Positions 33,980 through 43,004 of a stretch of DNA of 64,000 nt are shown piece after piece. This DNA comes from Bradyrhizobium sp. AUGA SZCCT0283 (GTDB lineage Bacteria; Pseudomonadota; Alphaproteobacteria; Rhizobiales; Xanthobacteraceae), in assembly GCF_018130385.1 (NCBI RefSeq), contig NZ_JAFCLU010000021.1, positions 1-64,000 of the forward strand, read 5' to 3'. The translations under genes and the position numbers were made by a program. Each line of letters opens with the position of its first letter. The first letter of the stretch is position 1. The notes below the pieces were generated by a model. It was given only the letters and a program-made list of their open reading frames with translations, did no database searches and was not told the origin of the DNA.

Positions 33980-34261
33980 CGCTTTCCCAATTCCCGCGAG
34001 CCCTTGCCCGCACGGTGGCAGAACGTTTTCCGCACGCGAATCGCTGGTACGTTCGCGTCAGGAAAATGGTCTCAATACTGATGTTGAAGGCCCATTCCGG
34101 CGCTACCCTGAATCGGCCCTGGCTCGAACACGTCGTTCGCGGCGTTTTAGACGGTTGTTGGTGGGCGCGCAATCAAGCGCCTCGTCAAAACTTCATAATG
34201 CATTGATAAGTCAATGATTTTTTGTTTTGTCCCGCTTCCCCGGCGCAAACGCCTGCGCGGC

Positions 34262-34681
34262 TCATGATTTGCCGGGAACGACCGCCGAAATTATGACGAA
34301 GGCCTGCGCCAGCGGCCAGTCATCGGTGATCGACAGATCGATCCGCGCCTCGAACCCCTCCGGCGTCAGCGCCTCCAGCCGGGCCAGCGCGCCGCCGGTG
34401 AGTTTCATGGTCGGACGGCCGCCCGGCAGGTTCACCACCCCCATGTCCCGCCACCAGACGCCGCGCCGGATCCCGGTGCCGAGCGCCTTGGAACAGGCCT
34501 CCTTGGCGGCGAATCGCTTGGCGTAGGTCGCGACCACCATCTTTTCGCTGTTGGCGCGGCGCGCCGCCCTGGCGCGCTCGGCGTCGGTGAAGATGCGGTC
34601 GAGGAAGCGGTCGCCGTGGCGCTCGATCACCTTGGCAACCCTTGTGATGTCGATCAGGTCGGAGCCGATGCCGATGATCAT
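34262..34681 (-). CDS. acpS: Holo-[acyl-carrier-protein] synthase
   Basis: Transfers 4'-phosphopantetheine from CoA to ACP for fatty acid synthesis. 139 residues with MIIGIGSDLIDITRV (Asp ligand) and FAAKEACSKALGTG (catalytic Glu/Lys). Start overlaps the pdxJ stop by 4 nt. The 280-bp gap to lepB shows no other gene. Confidence 0.95.
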   Translation of the reverse strand: MIIGIGSDLIDITRVAKVIERHGDRFLDRIFTDAERARAARRANSEKMVVATYAKRFAAKEACSKALGTGIRRGVWWRDMGVVNLPGGRPTMKLTGGALARLEALTPEGFEARIDLSITDDWPLAQAFVIISAVVPGKS

Positions 34682-35442
34682 GGCCGGGCCGCGTTTCGCT
34701 GGCGTCCGCGGTCCATCGCGGCGCGCATCTGCCGCACGGTCTCGCCGAGGCCTACGAACAGCGCCTCGCCCATCATGAAATAGCCGATGTTGAGTTCGGC
34801 GATCTCGGGCAGCGCCGAAATCGTCTCGGCCGTCTGGTAGTCCAGGCCGTGGCCGGCATGGACCTCCAGCCCCGCCGCACGCGCCAGGGCGGCCCCCTCC
34901 ACGATTCGCCGCCATTCCGCCTCGGCCTTTGCGGTGTGGCCGTCGACCACGGCATCGCACCAGCCGCCGGTATGGATCTCGATCACGGGCGCGCGCAACC
35001 TTGCCGCCATCTCGATCTGCTGCGGGTCGGCCGAGATGAACAGCGACACCCGGATGCCGACATCGCTGAGCCGCGCGATGAAGGGCGCCAACGCATTGTG
35101 CTGGCCGACCACATCCAATCCGCCCTCGGTGGTGAGTTCTTCGCGGCGCTCCGGCACCAGGCACACCGCGTGCGGTTTGGTGGCGAGCGAGATCCGCAGC
35201 ATGTCTTCGGTCGCCGCCATCTCGAAATTCAGCGGCTTCGATATCTCGGCCTTCAACCGGGCCATGTCAGTGTCGCGTATATGACGACGGTCCTCGCGCA
35301 GATGCGCGGTGATGCCGTCGGCGCCGGCCTCGATCGCCGCCAGCGCGGCGCGCACCGGATCCGGCCGCTCGCCACCCCGCGCATTGCGAAGGGTTGCGAC
35401 GTGATCGACATTTACACCGAGGCGCAGCGGAGGGACGGGCAT
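34678..35442 (-). CDS. pdxJ: Pyridoxine 5'-phosphate synthase
   Basis: Last step of the DXP-dependent vitamin B6 pathway, joining 1-deoxyxylulose 5-phosphate with 3-amino-2-oxopropyl phosphate. 254-residue TIM barrel with LGVNVDHVATLRNARGG at the N terminus, HLREDRRHI, and EVHAGHGLDYQT near the C terminus, all hallmark PdxJ motifs. Coupled to acpS as in many proteobacteria. Confidence 0.96.
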   Translation of the reverse strand: MPVPPLRLGVNVDHVATLRNARGGERPDPVRAALAAIEAGADGITAHLREDRRHIRDTDMARLKAEISKPLNFEMAATEDMLRISLATKPHAVCLVPERREELTTEGGLDVVGQHNALAPFIARLSDVGIRVSLFISADPQQIEMAARLRAPVIEIHTGGWCDAVVDGHTAKAEAEWRRIVEGAALARAAGLEVHAGHGLDYQTAETISALPEIAELNIGYFMMGEALFVGLGETVRQMRAAMDRGRQRNAARP

Positions 35443-35492
35443 TTTGGGACTCGCAGATATCTTCGAACAAGTTGCGGATTATAGTGCGAGTT

Positions 35493-35589
35493 CCTCATCC
35501 TGAGGAGCGCGAAGCGCGTCTCGAAGGATGAGAGGCACCAGCCGGCCTCGTGGTTCGAGACGGCGCTTCGCGCCTCCTCACCATGAGGG
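35493..35589. repeat. CTCATCCTGAGGAG-type dispersed inverted repeat
   Basis: Left half CCTCATCCTGAGGAGCGCG and right half CGCCTCCTCACCATGAGG mirror each other, with inner GTCTCGAAGGATGAG ... TGGTTCGAGACGGCGC. A further dispersed palindrome family, filling the gap between pdxJ and rsh. Confidence 0.8.
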
Positions 35590-35604
35590 TTAGAGACATA
35601 AGCG

Positions 35605-37896
35605 CTATCCATTGACGCGCTCAACCTTGGCGACGACGGCTTTGGCGCGCAATTGTGCGATAATTGCACTGAGATGCTTGAGGTCATAGACCTCGAGATC
35701 GATGGTCAGCTCGGTGAAGTCAGGCGAGCGGCGCGACATGCTGATATTGTCGATATTGCCGTCATGCTCGGCGATCACGGTGGCGACCTGGGCGAGGCTG
35801 CCGGGCTCGTTGACGTTATGGACCAGGATCCTCGCCGGGAAACGTTGCGGCATGGCCTCATCGATATCCCAGCGCACGTCGAGCCAGCGCTCCGGCTCTT
35901 CCTCAAAGTCCTTCAGCGCCGGCGACTGGATCGGATAGATCGTGATCCCCTCGCCCGGCGTGACGATGCCAACGATGCGATCGCCCGGCACGGCACCGCC
36001 GTTCGGCGCGAACTTCACCGGCAAATCGGAATTGATGCCGCGCACCGGGATGACGGACGTGCTGCGCGCCGGATGCGGCGGCGATTTCAGCTTCAGTTTG
36101 ACCGCGAGGCTCTTCTTGGCCCCGTAGCGCACCATCCGCTCTTCCTTGTAGTCCGGATACATGGCGCGGGCGACGTCGGAGGCCTTGAGTTCGCCGCGCC
36201 CGACGGACGCCATCACGTCCTCGATCGAGGCGCGCGCCAGCCGCGGCAGCGCGCCCTTCAGCTTGTCGTCCGCGTATTCGATCTTGGCGCGGGCAAACAG
36301 GCGGTCGACGATGCGGCGGCCAAGGCCGGCATATTGATCGCGCACCGCGGTCCGCGTCGCGCGGCGGATCGCGGCGCGGGCCTTGCCGGTGACCGCAAGC
36401 GATTCCCAGGCCGAGGGCGGCGCCGACTGGGCGACCGAGGTCAAAACCTCGACCTCGTCGCCGTTCTGCAGCTCCGACGACAAGGGTGCGAACTTGCCGT
36501 TGATCTTGCAACCGACCGCCGAGTTGCCGACATCGGTGTGCACGGCATAGGCGAAGTCGATCACATTGGCCTGGCGCGGCAGCGCGATCAGCTTGCCCTT
36601 CGGCGTAAAGCAGAACACCTGGTCGTGGAACAGCTCGAGCTTGGTGTGCTCCAGAAACTCTTCCGGATTGGCACTTTCGGACAGGATGCCGACAGTGTGG
36701 CGCAGCCAGGCAAAGGCGTTGGATTCATGCTTGAGCCGCTCGGTCGGCGAGCCCATGCCTTCCTTGTAGAACGCATGCGCGGCGATGCCGAATTCGGCGA
36801 TCTGGTTCATTTCCTCGGTGCGGATCTGCAGTTCGACGCGCTGGTTGCCGGGACCGATCACGGTGGTGTGGATCGAACGGTAATCGTTTTGCTTCGGCGT
36901 CGAGATGTAGTCTTTGAACCGGCCGGGCACCACCGGCCAGGTGGTGTGCACGACGCCGAGCGCGCGGTAGCAGGCTTCGACATCCGGCATCACGACGCGG
37001 AATCCGTAGATGTCGGAAAGCTGTTCGAAGCCGACCGACTTGCGCTCCATCTTGGTCCAGATCGAAAACGGCTGCTTGCGGCGGCCATAGACCCGCGCGG
37101 CGATGCCGTTCTTCTGCAGGTTCTTGGAGAGCTGGCTTTCGATCTCGCCGATCAAATTGCGGTTGCGCTCGGCCAGCGCGTCGAGCCGCTGCATCACCAC
37201 GGCATAGGCTTCCGGATCGAGCGTATGGAATGAGAGATCCTCGAGCTCTTCCCGCATCTCCTGCATGCCCATGCGACCGGCGAGCGGCGCATAGATGTCC
37301 AGCGTCTCCTCGGCGATGCGGCGGCGCGAGGCGTGCGGCACGAATTCCAGCGTGCGCATGTTGTGCAGGCGATCGGCAAGCTTGATCAGCAGCACGCGAA
37401 CGTCGTCGGCGATCGCCAGCAAAAGCTTGCGCAGGTTCTCGGCCTGCTTGGCCTCGCGCGAGACCAGTTCCAGCCGCTTCAGCTTGGTGAGCCCCTCGAC
37501 CAGCGCGCCGATCTCGTGGCCGAAGATGTTGTCGATCTCGGCGCGCGTCGCCTCGGTATCCTCGATGGTGTCGTGCAGCAGGGCAGCTACGATGGTGGCG
37601 TCATCGAGCTTGAGGTTGGTCAGGATCGCCGCGACTTCGAGCGGATGCGAGAAAAAGGGGTCGCCGGAGGCGCGCGTCTGCGTGCCGTGCGCCTTCATGG
37701 CGTAGACATAGGCGCGGTTCAGCAGGTCTTCGTTGGTGTCGGGATTGTACGACCTGACCCGCTCGACCAGATCGTATTGCCGCATCATGCGCGAACGCGG
37801 CGATTTGGGCTTTTCCGCCACAGGCGACGTCGGCGCGACCGCGACCTGACCGGTCGCGGCCTGCATTTGCCGGGAGTTGCGGCGCCAATACGCCAT
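35605..37896 (-). CDS. rsh: Bifunctional (p)ppGpp synthetase/hydrolase (RelA/SpoT, Rsh)
   Basis: Sole long stringent-response enzyme of most alphaproteobacteria, 763 residues. HD hydrolase (VAALLHDTIEDTEAT), synthetase (YGRRKQPFSIWTKMERK; FEQLSDIYGFRVVM), TGS domain (HDQVFCFTPKGKLIALP), and C-terminal ACT domain (VNEPGSLAQVATVIAEHDGNI). Both catalytic halves look intact. I use the ATG at 37896 (GAAGAAGG upstream); the family-typical MMRQYDLVERV start is 36 codons further in and lacks a ribosome site. Confidence 0.95.
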   Translation of the reverse strand: MAYWRRNSRQMQAATGQVAVAPTSPVAEKPKSPRSRMMRQYDLVERVRSYNPDTNEDLLNRAYVYAMKAHGTQTRASGDPFFSHPLEVAAILTNLKLDDATIVAALLHDTIEDTEATRAEIDNIFGHEIGALVEGLTKLKRLELVSREAKQAENLRKLLLAIADDVRVLLIKLADRLHNMRTLEFVPHASRRRIAEETLDIYAPLAGRMGMQEMREELEDLSFHTLDPEAYAVVMQRLDALAERNRNLIGEIESQLSKNLQKNGIAARVYGRRKQPFSIWTKMERKSVGFEQLSDIYGFRVVMPDVEACYRALGVVHTTWPVVPGRFKDYISTPKQNDYRSIHTTVIGPGNQRVELQIRTEEMNQIAEFGIAAHAFYKEGMGSPTERLKHESNAFAWLRHTVGILSESANPEEFLEHTKLELFHDQVFCFTPKGKLIALPRQANVIDFAYAVHTDVGNSAVGCKINGKFAPLSSELQNGDEVEVLTSVAQSAPPSAWESLAVTGKARAAIRRATRTAVRDQYAGLGRRIVDRLFARAKIEYADDKLKGALPRLARASIEDVMASVGRGELKASDVARAMYPDYKEERMVRYGAKKSLAVKLKLKSPPHPARSTSVIPVRGINSDLPVKFAPNGGAVPGDRIVGIVTPGEGITIYPIQSPALKDFEEEPERWLDVRWDIDEAMPQRFPARILVHNVNEPGSLAQVATVIAEHDGNIDNISMSRRSPDFTELTIDLEVYDLKHLSAIIAQLRAKAVVAKVERVNG

Positions 37897-38120
37897 TACA
37901 TCACTGCCTTCTTCCACCAGACCCGGACGGGTCCCGCCGTTTACGTATCTAATGCGTTTTCGAACGGCGATGCACGCCGCTCGGGCCGCAAAACGGTTCA
38001 ATTTCGCTTGGCCAGCGGCCAGCCAACGCCCAACCCGGTGACCCGCCGGCAGGCTAGTCAGCCGATTTCGGCCGCGCCGGCCAAGGACGCACTGTAACCG
38101 CAAAAATGTCAACAAAAGCA

Positions 38121-38146
38121 AAGGCCCGGACGGATGTCCGGGCCTT
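38121..38146 (-). terminator. Intrinsic terminator downstream of rpoZ
   Basis: Perfect 11-bp stem AAGGCCCGGAC (38121-38131) / GTCCGGGCCTT (38136-38146), 4-nt loop. On the minus strand the stem is followed by TGCTTTTGTT. It separates rpoZ from rsh. Confidence 0.85.
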
Positions 38147-38187
38147 TGGCAGATCGGGGAGTTTGGGACGGCCCGGGATGTTCCGGA

Positions 38188-38580
38188 CTACTCGTCCTCT
38201 TCGGGCTGCTCTTCCGGCGGCGCCAGGCCTTCCAGCCCCTTGAGGAGCTCTTCCTCGGTCATGCGCTCGACCGCGACCTCGGTGTCGTCGGCATCGACGC
38301 TGGCGCCGGCCGAGCCGATCAAAGGCACGGTATCGGGCTCAGGCTCGTCGACCTCGACAAATTTCTGCAGGGAATGAACCAGTTCCTCGCGCAGGTCTTC
38401 CGGGGAAATAGTGGAATCGGCGATCTCCCGCAGCGAAACGACCGGGTTCTTGTCGTTATCCCGATCAACCGTGAGTTGTGACCCGGAGGAAATCATACGG
38501 GCGCGATGCGCCGCCAGCAACACCAGGTCGAACCGGTTGTCGACCTTATCAATGCAATCTTCCACGGTTACGCGCGCCAT
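38188..38580 (-). CDS. rpoZ: RNA polymerase omega subunit
   Basis: 130-residue omega subunit: MARVTVEDCIDKVDNRFDLVLLAAHRAR is the family signature, helping to fold beta-prime and, in many bacteria, to mediate the ppGpp response. It has a longer acidic C-terminal tail than E. coli omega (EEELLKGLEGLAPPEEQPEEDE), as is usual in alphaproteobacteria. Neighbour of rsh. Confidence 0.95.
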   Translation of the reverse strand: MARVTVEDCIDKVDNRFDLVLLAAHRARMISSGSQLTVDRDNDKNPVVSLREIADSTISPEDLREELVHSLQKFVEVDEPEPDTVPLIGSAGASVDADDTEVAVERMTEEELLKGLEGLAPPEEQPEEDE

Positions 38581-38935
38581 AGACTGTCGCTCCGTTATTT
38601 GGGGCCAAATATGTCGGTATTGGGGGCTAGTTATAGGGGTGGAGGCCGTTTCGCAAGACTAAATTTGTGATTTGCCTTCCTAATGGGCTCTGATACCCCA
38701 GCTCCGGGGCCAGAATGGGCCGGAGCGTCCAGACGCGGTGAGGTTGCCGTACAGGACAAGTAAATCTCTTCATTGCACTGTCAAAAGTATAGGTTTTTCG
38801 CCCTCGCCTCACCATAATTGCAGTGGTGACTGTCGTGGGGCACGATTCACCGAACTTTAGGCAACAGAACTGGAAAGTGCGCGCGGTCGATGGCCGCTGC
38901 GCTAGAAAAGCTAACCACAACGTGAGAACCATTTG
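38581..38935. other. Divergent promoter region between rpoZ and the NYN gene
   Basis: 355 bp without a convincing gene; the only long frame (38627-38932, minus) has poor codon pattern and no family. The region must hold promoters for both flanking genes. It is relatively AT-rich near 38640-38690 and 38755-38800. I could not pick single -35/-10 pairs with confidence. Confidence 0.5.
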
Positions 38936-39565
38936 ATGTCACCCGCTTCCAACAAGATTGCGCTCTTCATCGACGGCGCCAACCTCTACGCAACGGCCAA
39001 GACGCTCGGCTTCGACATCGATTACAAGCGCCTTCTCAAGGAATTTCAGAGCCGAGGGACGCTGTTGCGTGCGTTCTACTACACGGCGATCATCGAGGAT
39101 CAGGAATACTCCTCGATCCGTCCGCTGATCGATTGGCTCGACTACAACGGCTACACCGTCGTCACCAAGGCGACCAAGGAATTCATCGACGCTTCCGGCC
39201 GGCGCAAGGTGAAGGGCAACATGGACATCGAGCTCGCCGTCGATGCCATGGAACTCGCCGAGCATGTCGACCAGATCGTGCTGTTCTCGGGCGACGGCGA
39301 TTTCCGCTCGCTGGTCGAAGCGGTGCAACGTCGGGGTGTTCGCGTCACGGTCGTTTCGACCATTTCGAGCCAGCCGCCGATGATCGCCGACGAACTGCGC
39401 CGCCAGGCCGACGTCTTCACCGACCTCGTCGAGCTGCAATCAAAACTGGGCCGCGATCCTTCCGAGCGCCCGGCCCCGCGCGAACCGCGTCATCACTCCC
39501 CGCAATTCCTGCAGCGCGCGACCACCATGGCGCCGCGGGCCAGCGAGGACGAATTCGACGATTGA
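38936..39565 (+). CDS. NYN-domain (LabA/DUF88-like) PIN-type nuclease
   Basis: A 209-residue NYN protein of the LabA group. The acidic site of PIN-like RNases is visible: IALFIDGANLYATAK (first Asp), GNMDIELAVDAMELAEHVDQIVLFSGDGDFRSLVEA (two further Asp), VVST. Predicted RNA-processing or degrading activity. A disordered, Pro/Arg-rich C-terminal tail (about 170-209) could bind RNA. Start at the ATG 38936 rather than the adjacent TTG. Followed by a strong terminator. Confidence 0.88.
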   Translation: MSPASNKIALFIDGANLYATAKTLGFDIDYKRLLKEFQSRGTLLRAFYYTAIIEDQEYSSIRPLIDWLDYNGYTVVTKATKEFIDASGRRKVKGNMDIELAVDAMELAEHVDQIVLFSGDGDFRSLVEAVQRRGVRVTVVSTISSQPPMIADELRRQADVFTDLVELQSKLGRDPSERPAPREPRHHSPQFLQRATTMAPRASEDEFDD

Positions 39566-39587
39566 GAATGAGCCAATACGCTGCTAG

Positions 39588-39625
39588 AGCCTCGGTTCTG
39601 ATTGAAAACAGAACCGGGGCTTTTT
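39588..39625 (+). terminator. Intrinsic terminator after the NYN gene
   Basis: Stem AGCCTCGGTTCTG (39588-39600) / CAGAACCGGGGCT (39609-39621) with one mismatch, 8-nt loop, then TTTTTG. 23 nt after the NYN stop. Confidence 0.88.
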
Positions 39626-39710
39626 GTTTGACGCGCTTTCCTGACGCGACCCGGTATCGATCCCGGATCCAGGTCCGTGGCTGGCTTTCGCTCTAAAACG
39701 CTTTGGACAC

Positions 39711-40364
39711 ATGGCTGGCCTCCCCGCCCCCGCTTCTATCGAGCCCGACCGCGATTGCCAGCTTTGCCCGAGGCTCGCCGAATTTCGTGCGCAGGCGCGC
39801 GCGAAAGCGCCGGACTGGCACAATGCGCCGGTCGCTTCATTCGGCGATGCCAACGCCCAACTGTTGATTGTCGGGCTGGCGCCGGGCCTGCAGGGCGCCA
39901 ACCGCACCGGACGGCCGTTCACCGGCGACTACGCCGGCGACTTGCTGTATGCGACCTTGCTCGAATACGGCTTTGCCAAAGGCGTCTATCAGGCACGTCC
40001 CGACGACGGCCTGCAGCTGGTCGATTGCCGGATCAGCAACGCGGTGCGCTGCGTGCCGCCGCAGAACAAGCCGTTGCCTGCCGAGATCAATACCTGCCGG
40101 CAATTCCTGGCCGCGACGATTGCGACCATGCCGAAGCTTCGCGCGATCGTGGCGCTCGGGCGGATCGCCCATGAATCGACATTGAAGGCGCTCGGCCTGC
40201 GCAATGGCACTGCCCCCTTTGCGCACGGTGCCGTGCATGGCGCAGGCGCCGTCCGGCTTTACGACAGCTATCACTGCTCGCGCTACAACACGAATACGCG
40301 GGTGCTGACGCCGGAGATGTTTCGCAACGTGTTTGCGAAGGTGCGGAAGGATCTGGATTCGTAG
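39711..40364 (+). CDS. Type 5 uracil-DNA glycosylase (UdgB)
   Basis: Excises uracil and related bases from DNA. 217 residues. Motif 1 reads IVGLAPGLQGANRTGRPFTGDYAGDLL, typical of family 5 (UdgB). Iron-sulfur cluster cysteines occur as CQLCPRL near the N terminus, RCVPPQNKP and NTCRQF. The later His-containing motif is YHCSRYNTNT. No serine/threonine ligand is obviously missing. It is a single gene framed by a terminator and a dispersed repeat. Confidence 0.9.
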   Translation: MAGLPAPASIEPDRDCQLCPRLAEFRAQARAKAPDWHNAPVASFGDANAQLLIVGLAPGLQGANRTGRPFTGDYAGDLLYATLLEYGFAKGVYQARPDDGLQLVDCRISNAVRCVPPQNKPLPAEINTCRQFLAATIATMPKLRAIVALGRIAHESTLKALGLRNGTAPFAHGAVHGAGAVRLYDSYHCSRYNTNTRVLTPEMFRNVFAKVRKDLDS

Positions 40365-40368
40365 ATTC

Positions 40369-40492
40369 GTAGGGCGGACAAAGGCGCGATCGCGCCGTGC
40401 CCACCAGATATCTGCGGTAAAATAGATGGTGGGCACGCGGAGCCTGTCATCGAGCGCGCATTCGCGCGACCCGTTGGCTTTGCCCACCCTAC
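40369..40492. repeat. GTGGGCA-type dispersed inverted repeat (third copy)
   Basis: Ends are GTAGGGCGGACAAAGGCGCG and GGCTTTGCCCACCCTAC, with inner GTGCCCACCAGAT ... ATGGTGGGCACGCGG. Same family as copies at 27.6 and 31.0 kb, longest of the three, containing an extra inner palindrome (GAGCGCGCATTCGCGCG). Confidence 0.75.
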
Positions 40493-40496
40493 CGAT

Positions 40497-41072
40497 TCAA
40501 GCCGGGTTTTCTCTCAGCCACGCCAGCACGTCGGCGGCATTCCGGTCGGGCGGAAACACCGGATAGAAGACGTGGCGGATGCGGCCGTCGTCGACGATCA
40601 GCGCCAGCCGCTTGATCAGCGTCAGTCCGGCCACCTGCATGGTCGGCAGCTTCAGGGCGCGGGTCAGCAAAAGCTTTTCGTCCGACAAGACCGGAAACGG
40701 CAGATGCAGCCGTGACGCCATCTCGGTCTGATAGGCATTGTCCTGCGTCGACAGGCCGAACACATGCTTGGCGCCGGCGGCTTTCAGCTCCGCAAACAGA
40801 TCGCGGAACGAGCAGGTTTGCGGCGTGCAGCCACGCGCGCCGGGAATCATGTCCCAGTCGTCCACGAGGCTGATCTTGCCGGGCTCCCCGGTGCGGGGAT
40901 AGGCAAACACCACCGTACGGCCGGCAAGCGCGGACAGCGTCACCGAACTGTCGTCGGTGGCGAGCAGCGTGACCGGCGGGATCATCATGCCGGCAAGATG
41001 CGCCGCCGCGCCGTCGTCCACCGGCGCCGGGATCTTGCTCCAGTCGACTTCGAGCAGGTTCTTCTGGTTCAT
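40497..41072 (-). CDS. Peroxiredoxin (AhpC/TSA, Prx5/BCP-like)
   Basis: A 191-residue thiol peroxidase. The peroxidatic site appears as VVFAYPRTGEPG then ARGCTPQTCSFRDLFAELK: Cys in GCTPQTC, with the second Cys 5 residues on, as in atypical 2-Cys BCP-type enzymes. Reduces peroxides with thioredoxin. Start set at 41072; an ATG and a GTG lie 6-9 nt upstream near a GGAG site, so the true start may be slightly longer. Confidence 0.88.
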   Translation of the reverse strand: MNQKNLLEVDWSKIPAPVDDGAAAHLAGMMIPPVTLLATDDSSVTLSALAGRTVVFAYPRTGEPGKISLVDDWDMIPGARGCTPQTCSFRDLFAELKAAGAKHVFGLSTQDNAYQTEMASRLHLPFPVLSDEKLLLTRALKLPTMQVAGLTLIKRLALIVDDGRIRHVFYPVFPPDRNAADVLAWLRENPA

Positions 41073-41091
41073 GGACACCATTCTCCATCAG

Positions 41092-41169
41092 CCGTCATTG
41101 CGAGCGGAGCGAAGCAATCCACGCTTCCATGCAGCACAATGGATTGCTTCGCTCCGCTCGCAATGACGG
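41092..41169. repeat. Dispersed inverted repeat, CGTCATTGC...GAAGCAATCCA family (second copy)
   Basis: A near-perfect palindrome: CCGTCATTGCGAGCGGAGCG AAGCAATCCA on the left and TGGATTGCTTCG CTCCGCTCGCAATGACGG on the right, separated by 18 bp. Cleaner than the copy at 6619-6728. It lies between the peroxiredoxin gene and smpB. Confidence 0.85.
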
Positions 41170-41178
41170 ATAGACCTT

Positions 41179-41652
41179 TCATCCTCTTGCCCGCATCAGG
41201 CGGCCTTTTTCGCGGCCCCAATCGCGTTTCTTCTCGCTCTCGCGCTTGTCGTGCAGTTTCTTGCCCTTGGCGATCGCCAGCAAGAGCTTGGCGCGGCCGC
41301 GTTCGTTGAAATAGAGTTTTAGCGGAATCAGCGTCATGCCTTCGCGATCGACCGCGCCCATCAGCTTGTTGATCTGCTTTCGGTGCAGCAGCAGCTTGCG
41401 TGGCCGTTTCGGCTCATGGTTGAAGCGATTGGCCTGCAGATATTCCGGAATATTGGCGTTGATCAACCAGATCTCGCCGTCCTTGGAATCCGCATAGGAT
41501 TCGGCAATCGTCGTCTTGCCGTTGCGGATCGACTTCACTTCCGTGCCGGTCAGCGCAATGCCGGTTTCGATCGTGTCCTCGATCGCGTAGTTGAACCGGG
41601 CCTTGCGGTTTTCGGCGACAACCTTGATCGGGCGCTCGTTCTTCTCGGCCAC
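41179..41652 (-). CDS. smpB: SsrA-binding protein SmpB
   Basis: Partner of tmRNA in ribosome rescue. 157 residues: KVVAENRKARFNYAIEDTIETGIALTGTEVKSIR, then NANIPEYL and the basic tail (KGKKLHDKRESEKKRDWGREKGRL) that enters the mRNA channel. mscL lies 1 nt upstream on the same strand. Confidence 0.96.
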   Translation of the reverse strand: MAEKNERPIKVVAENRKARFNYAIEDTIETGIALTGTEVKSIRNGKTTIAESYADSKDGEIWLINANIPEYLQANRFNHEPKRPRKLLLHRKQINKLMGAVDREGMTLIPLKLYFNERGRAKLLLAIAKGKKLHDKRESEKKRDWGREKGRLMRARG

Positions 41653-41653
41653 G

Positions 41654-42070
41654 TTAGCCCTTCTTGAGGAGATCGCGGATCTCGGTCAGCAGTTCCACCT
41701 CGGGCGTCGGCTTCGGCGGTGCCGCGGGTGCCGCCTCGTCCTTGCGCTTCAGCTGGTTCATGGCGCGAATGACCATGAACAGCACGAAGGCGATGATGAG
41801 GAAGTTCAGTGTCAGCGTCAGGAAACTGCCCCAAGCCAGTACGGCACCCTGCTTTTTGGCGTCGGCCAGGTTGGTCGCCGTCACCGATTTCGACAAGCCG
41901 GTAAAATAATTGGAGAAATCGAGACCGCCAGTGATCGCGCCGATGATTGGCATGATGATGTCGCCGACCAGCGAGGTCACGATCGCGCCGAACGCCGCCC
42001 CGATGATGACGCCGACGGCGAGATCGACGACGTTGCCCTTCATCGCGAATTCGCGGAATTCTTTCAGCAT
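41654..42070 (-). CDS. mscL: Large-conductance mechanosensitive channel
   Basis: Emergency osmotic release valve, 138 residues, homopentamer of two-helix subunits. MLKEFREFAMKGNVVDLAVGVIIGAAFGAIV is the conserved N-terminal helix plus TM1; TM2 is FLIIAFVLFMVIRAMN; the C-terminal helix is EVELLTEIRDLL. Between dapA and smpB on the same strand. Confidence 0.96.
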   Translation of the reverse strand: MLKEFREFAMKGNVVDLAVGVIIGAAFGAIVTSLVGDIIMPIIGAITGGLDFSNYFTGLSKSVTATNLADAKKQGAVLAWGSFLTLTLNFLIIAFVLFMVIRAMNQLKRKDEAAPAAPPKPTPEVELLTEIRDLLKKG

Positions 42071-42113
42071 GTTGAGGCTACCTTCTCGCGGTTCAGGCGA
42101 AACCCTTGCCGGC

Positions 42114-43004
42114 TTAGTTGATCAGGCCCGCATGCACCATGGCGTCGCGGATCACCTTGCCGGTTGGCGGCGTCACGTTCATCAACGGCAGGCGCACTTC
42201 TTCTTCGAGCCGCCCCAGCAGTTTGAGGCCATGCTTGGCTCCCGCGAGGCCGGGCTCCTTGAAGACGGCATCATGCAGCGGCGTCAGGCGGTCCTGGATC
42301 TTCAGTCCGGTAGCGTAATCACCCTGCATAACAGCTGACATCAGGTCGGCACACAGCTTCGGCGCCACGTTGGCGACCACCGAAATGCAACCATGTCCTC
42401 CCGCCGCCATATAGGCCAGTGCGGTCATGTCCTCGCCGGACAGCTGGATGAAATCCGGCCCCATCGCATGGCGTTGCTGCGACACCCGGGCAAGATTAGC
42501 GGTGGCGTCCTTGACGCCGGCGATGTTCTTCAACTCGAACAGCCGGGTCATGGTCTCGACCGACATATCGACGACGGAGCGTGGCGGGATGTTGTAGATA
42601 ATGATCGGGATCCCGATCGCGTCATTCACAGCCTTGAAGTGCTGATACATCCCTTCCTGGGTCGGCTTGTTGTAGTACGGCGTCACCACCAGCACGGCAT
42701 CGGCACCGGCCTTCTCGGCGTGAACAGCAAGGTCGATGGCTTCGCGCGTTGAGTTCGAGCCCGCGCCTGCGATGACAGGCACGCGTCCATTCGCCTCATC
42801 GATGCACATCTCGACGACCCGGTGATGCTCGGCGTGGCTCAGTGTCGGGCTTTCGCCGGTGGTACCCACGGGAACGAGACCGTGAGACCCCTGCTCGATC
42901 TGCCAGCTCACGAGCCCGCGGAAGGCCGCCTCGTCGAGCGAGCCGTTCTTGAATGGCGTGACCAAGGCGGTGAACGACCCCCGGAATTTTGTCTTGGCTG
43001 CCAT
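42114..43004 (-). CDS. dapA: 4-hydroxy-tetrahydrodipicolinate synthase
   Basis: First committed step of lysine/diaminopimelate synthesis (pyruvate + aspartate semialdehyde). 296-residue TIM barrel: GTTGESPTLS, VVTPYYNKPTQEGMY, Schiff-base Lys in IAGVKDATANL. Start at 43004 with GGAGGAAG. Same strand as mscL and smpB. Confidence 0.96.
   Translation of the reverse strand: MAAKTKFRGSFTALVTPFKNGSLDEAAFRGLVSWQIEQGSHGLVPVGTTGESPTLSHAEHHRVVEMCIDEANGRVPVIAGAGSNSTREAIDLAVHAEKAGADAVLVVTPYYNKPTQEGMYQHFKAVNDAIGIPIIIYNIPPRSVVDMSVETMTRLFELKNIAGVKDATANLARVSQQRHAMGPDFIQLSGEDMTALAYMAAGGHGCISVVANVAPKLCADLMSAVMQGDYATGLKIQDRLTPLHDAVFKEPGLAGAKHGLKLLGRLEEEVRLPLMNVTPPTGKVIRDAMVHAGLIN

Noticed and set aside
35653..37233. 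526-codon plus-strand frame over rsh
   Set aside because: Antisense to the clear Rsh protein; no domain, no ribosome site.
38627..38932. 101-codon minus-strand frame between rpoZ and the NYN gene
   Set aside because: Cys/Arg/Pro-rich, fills a divergent promoter region, no family resemblance.
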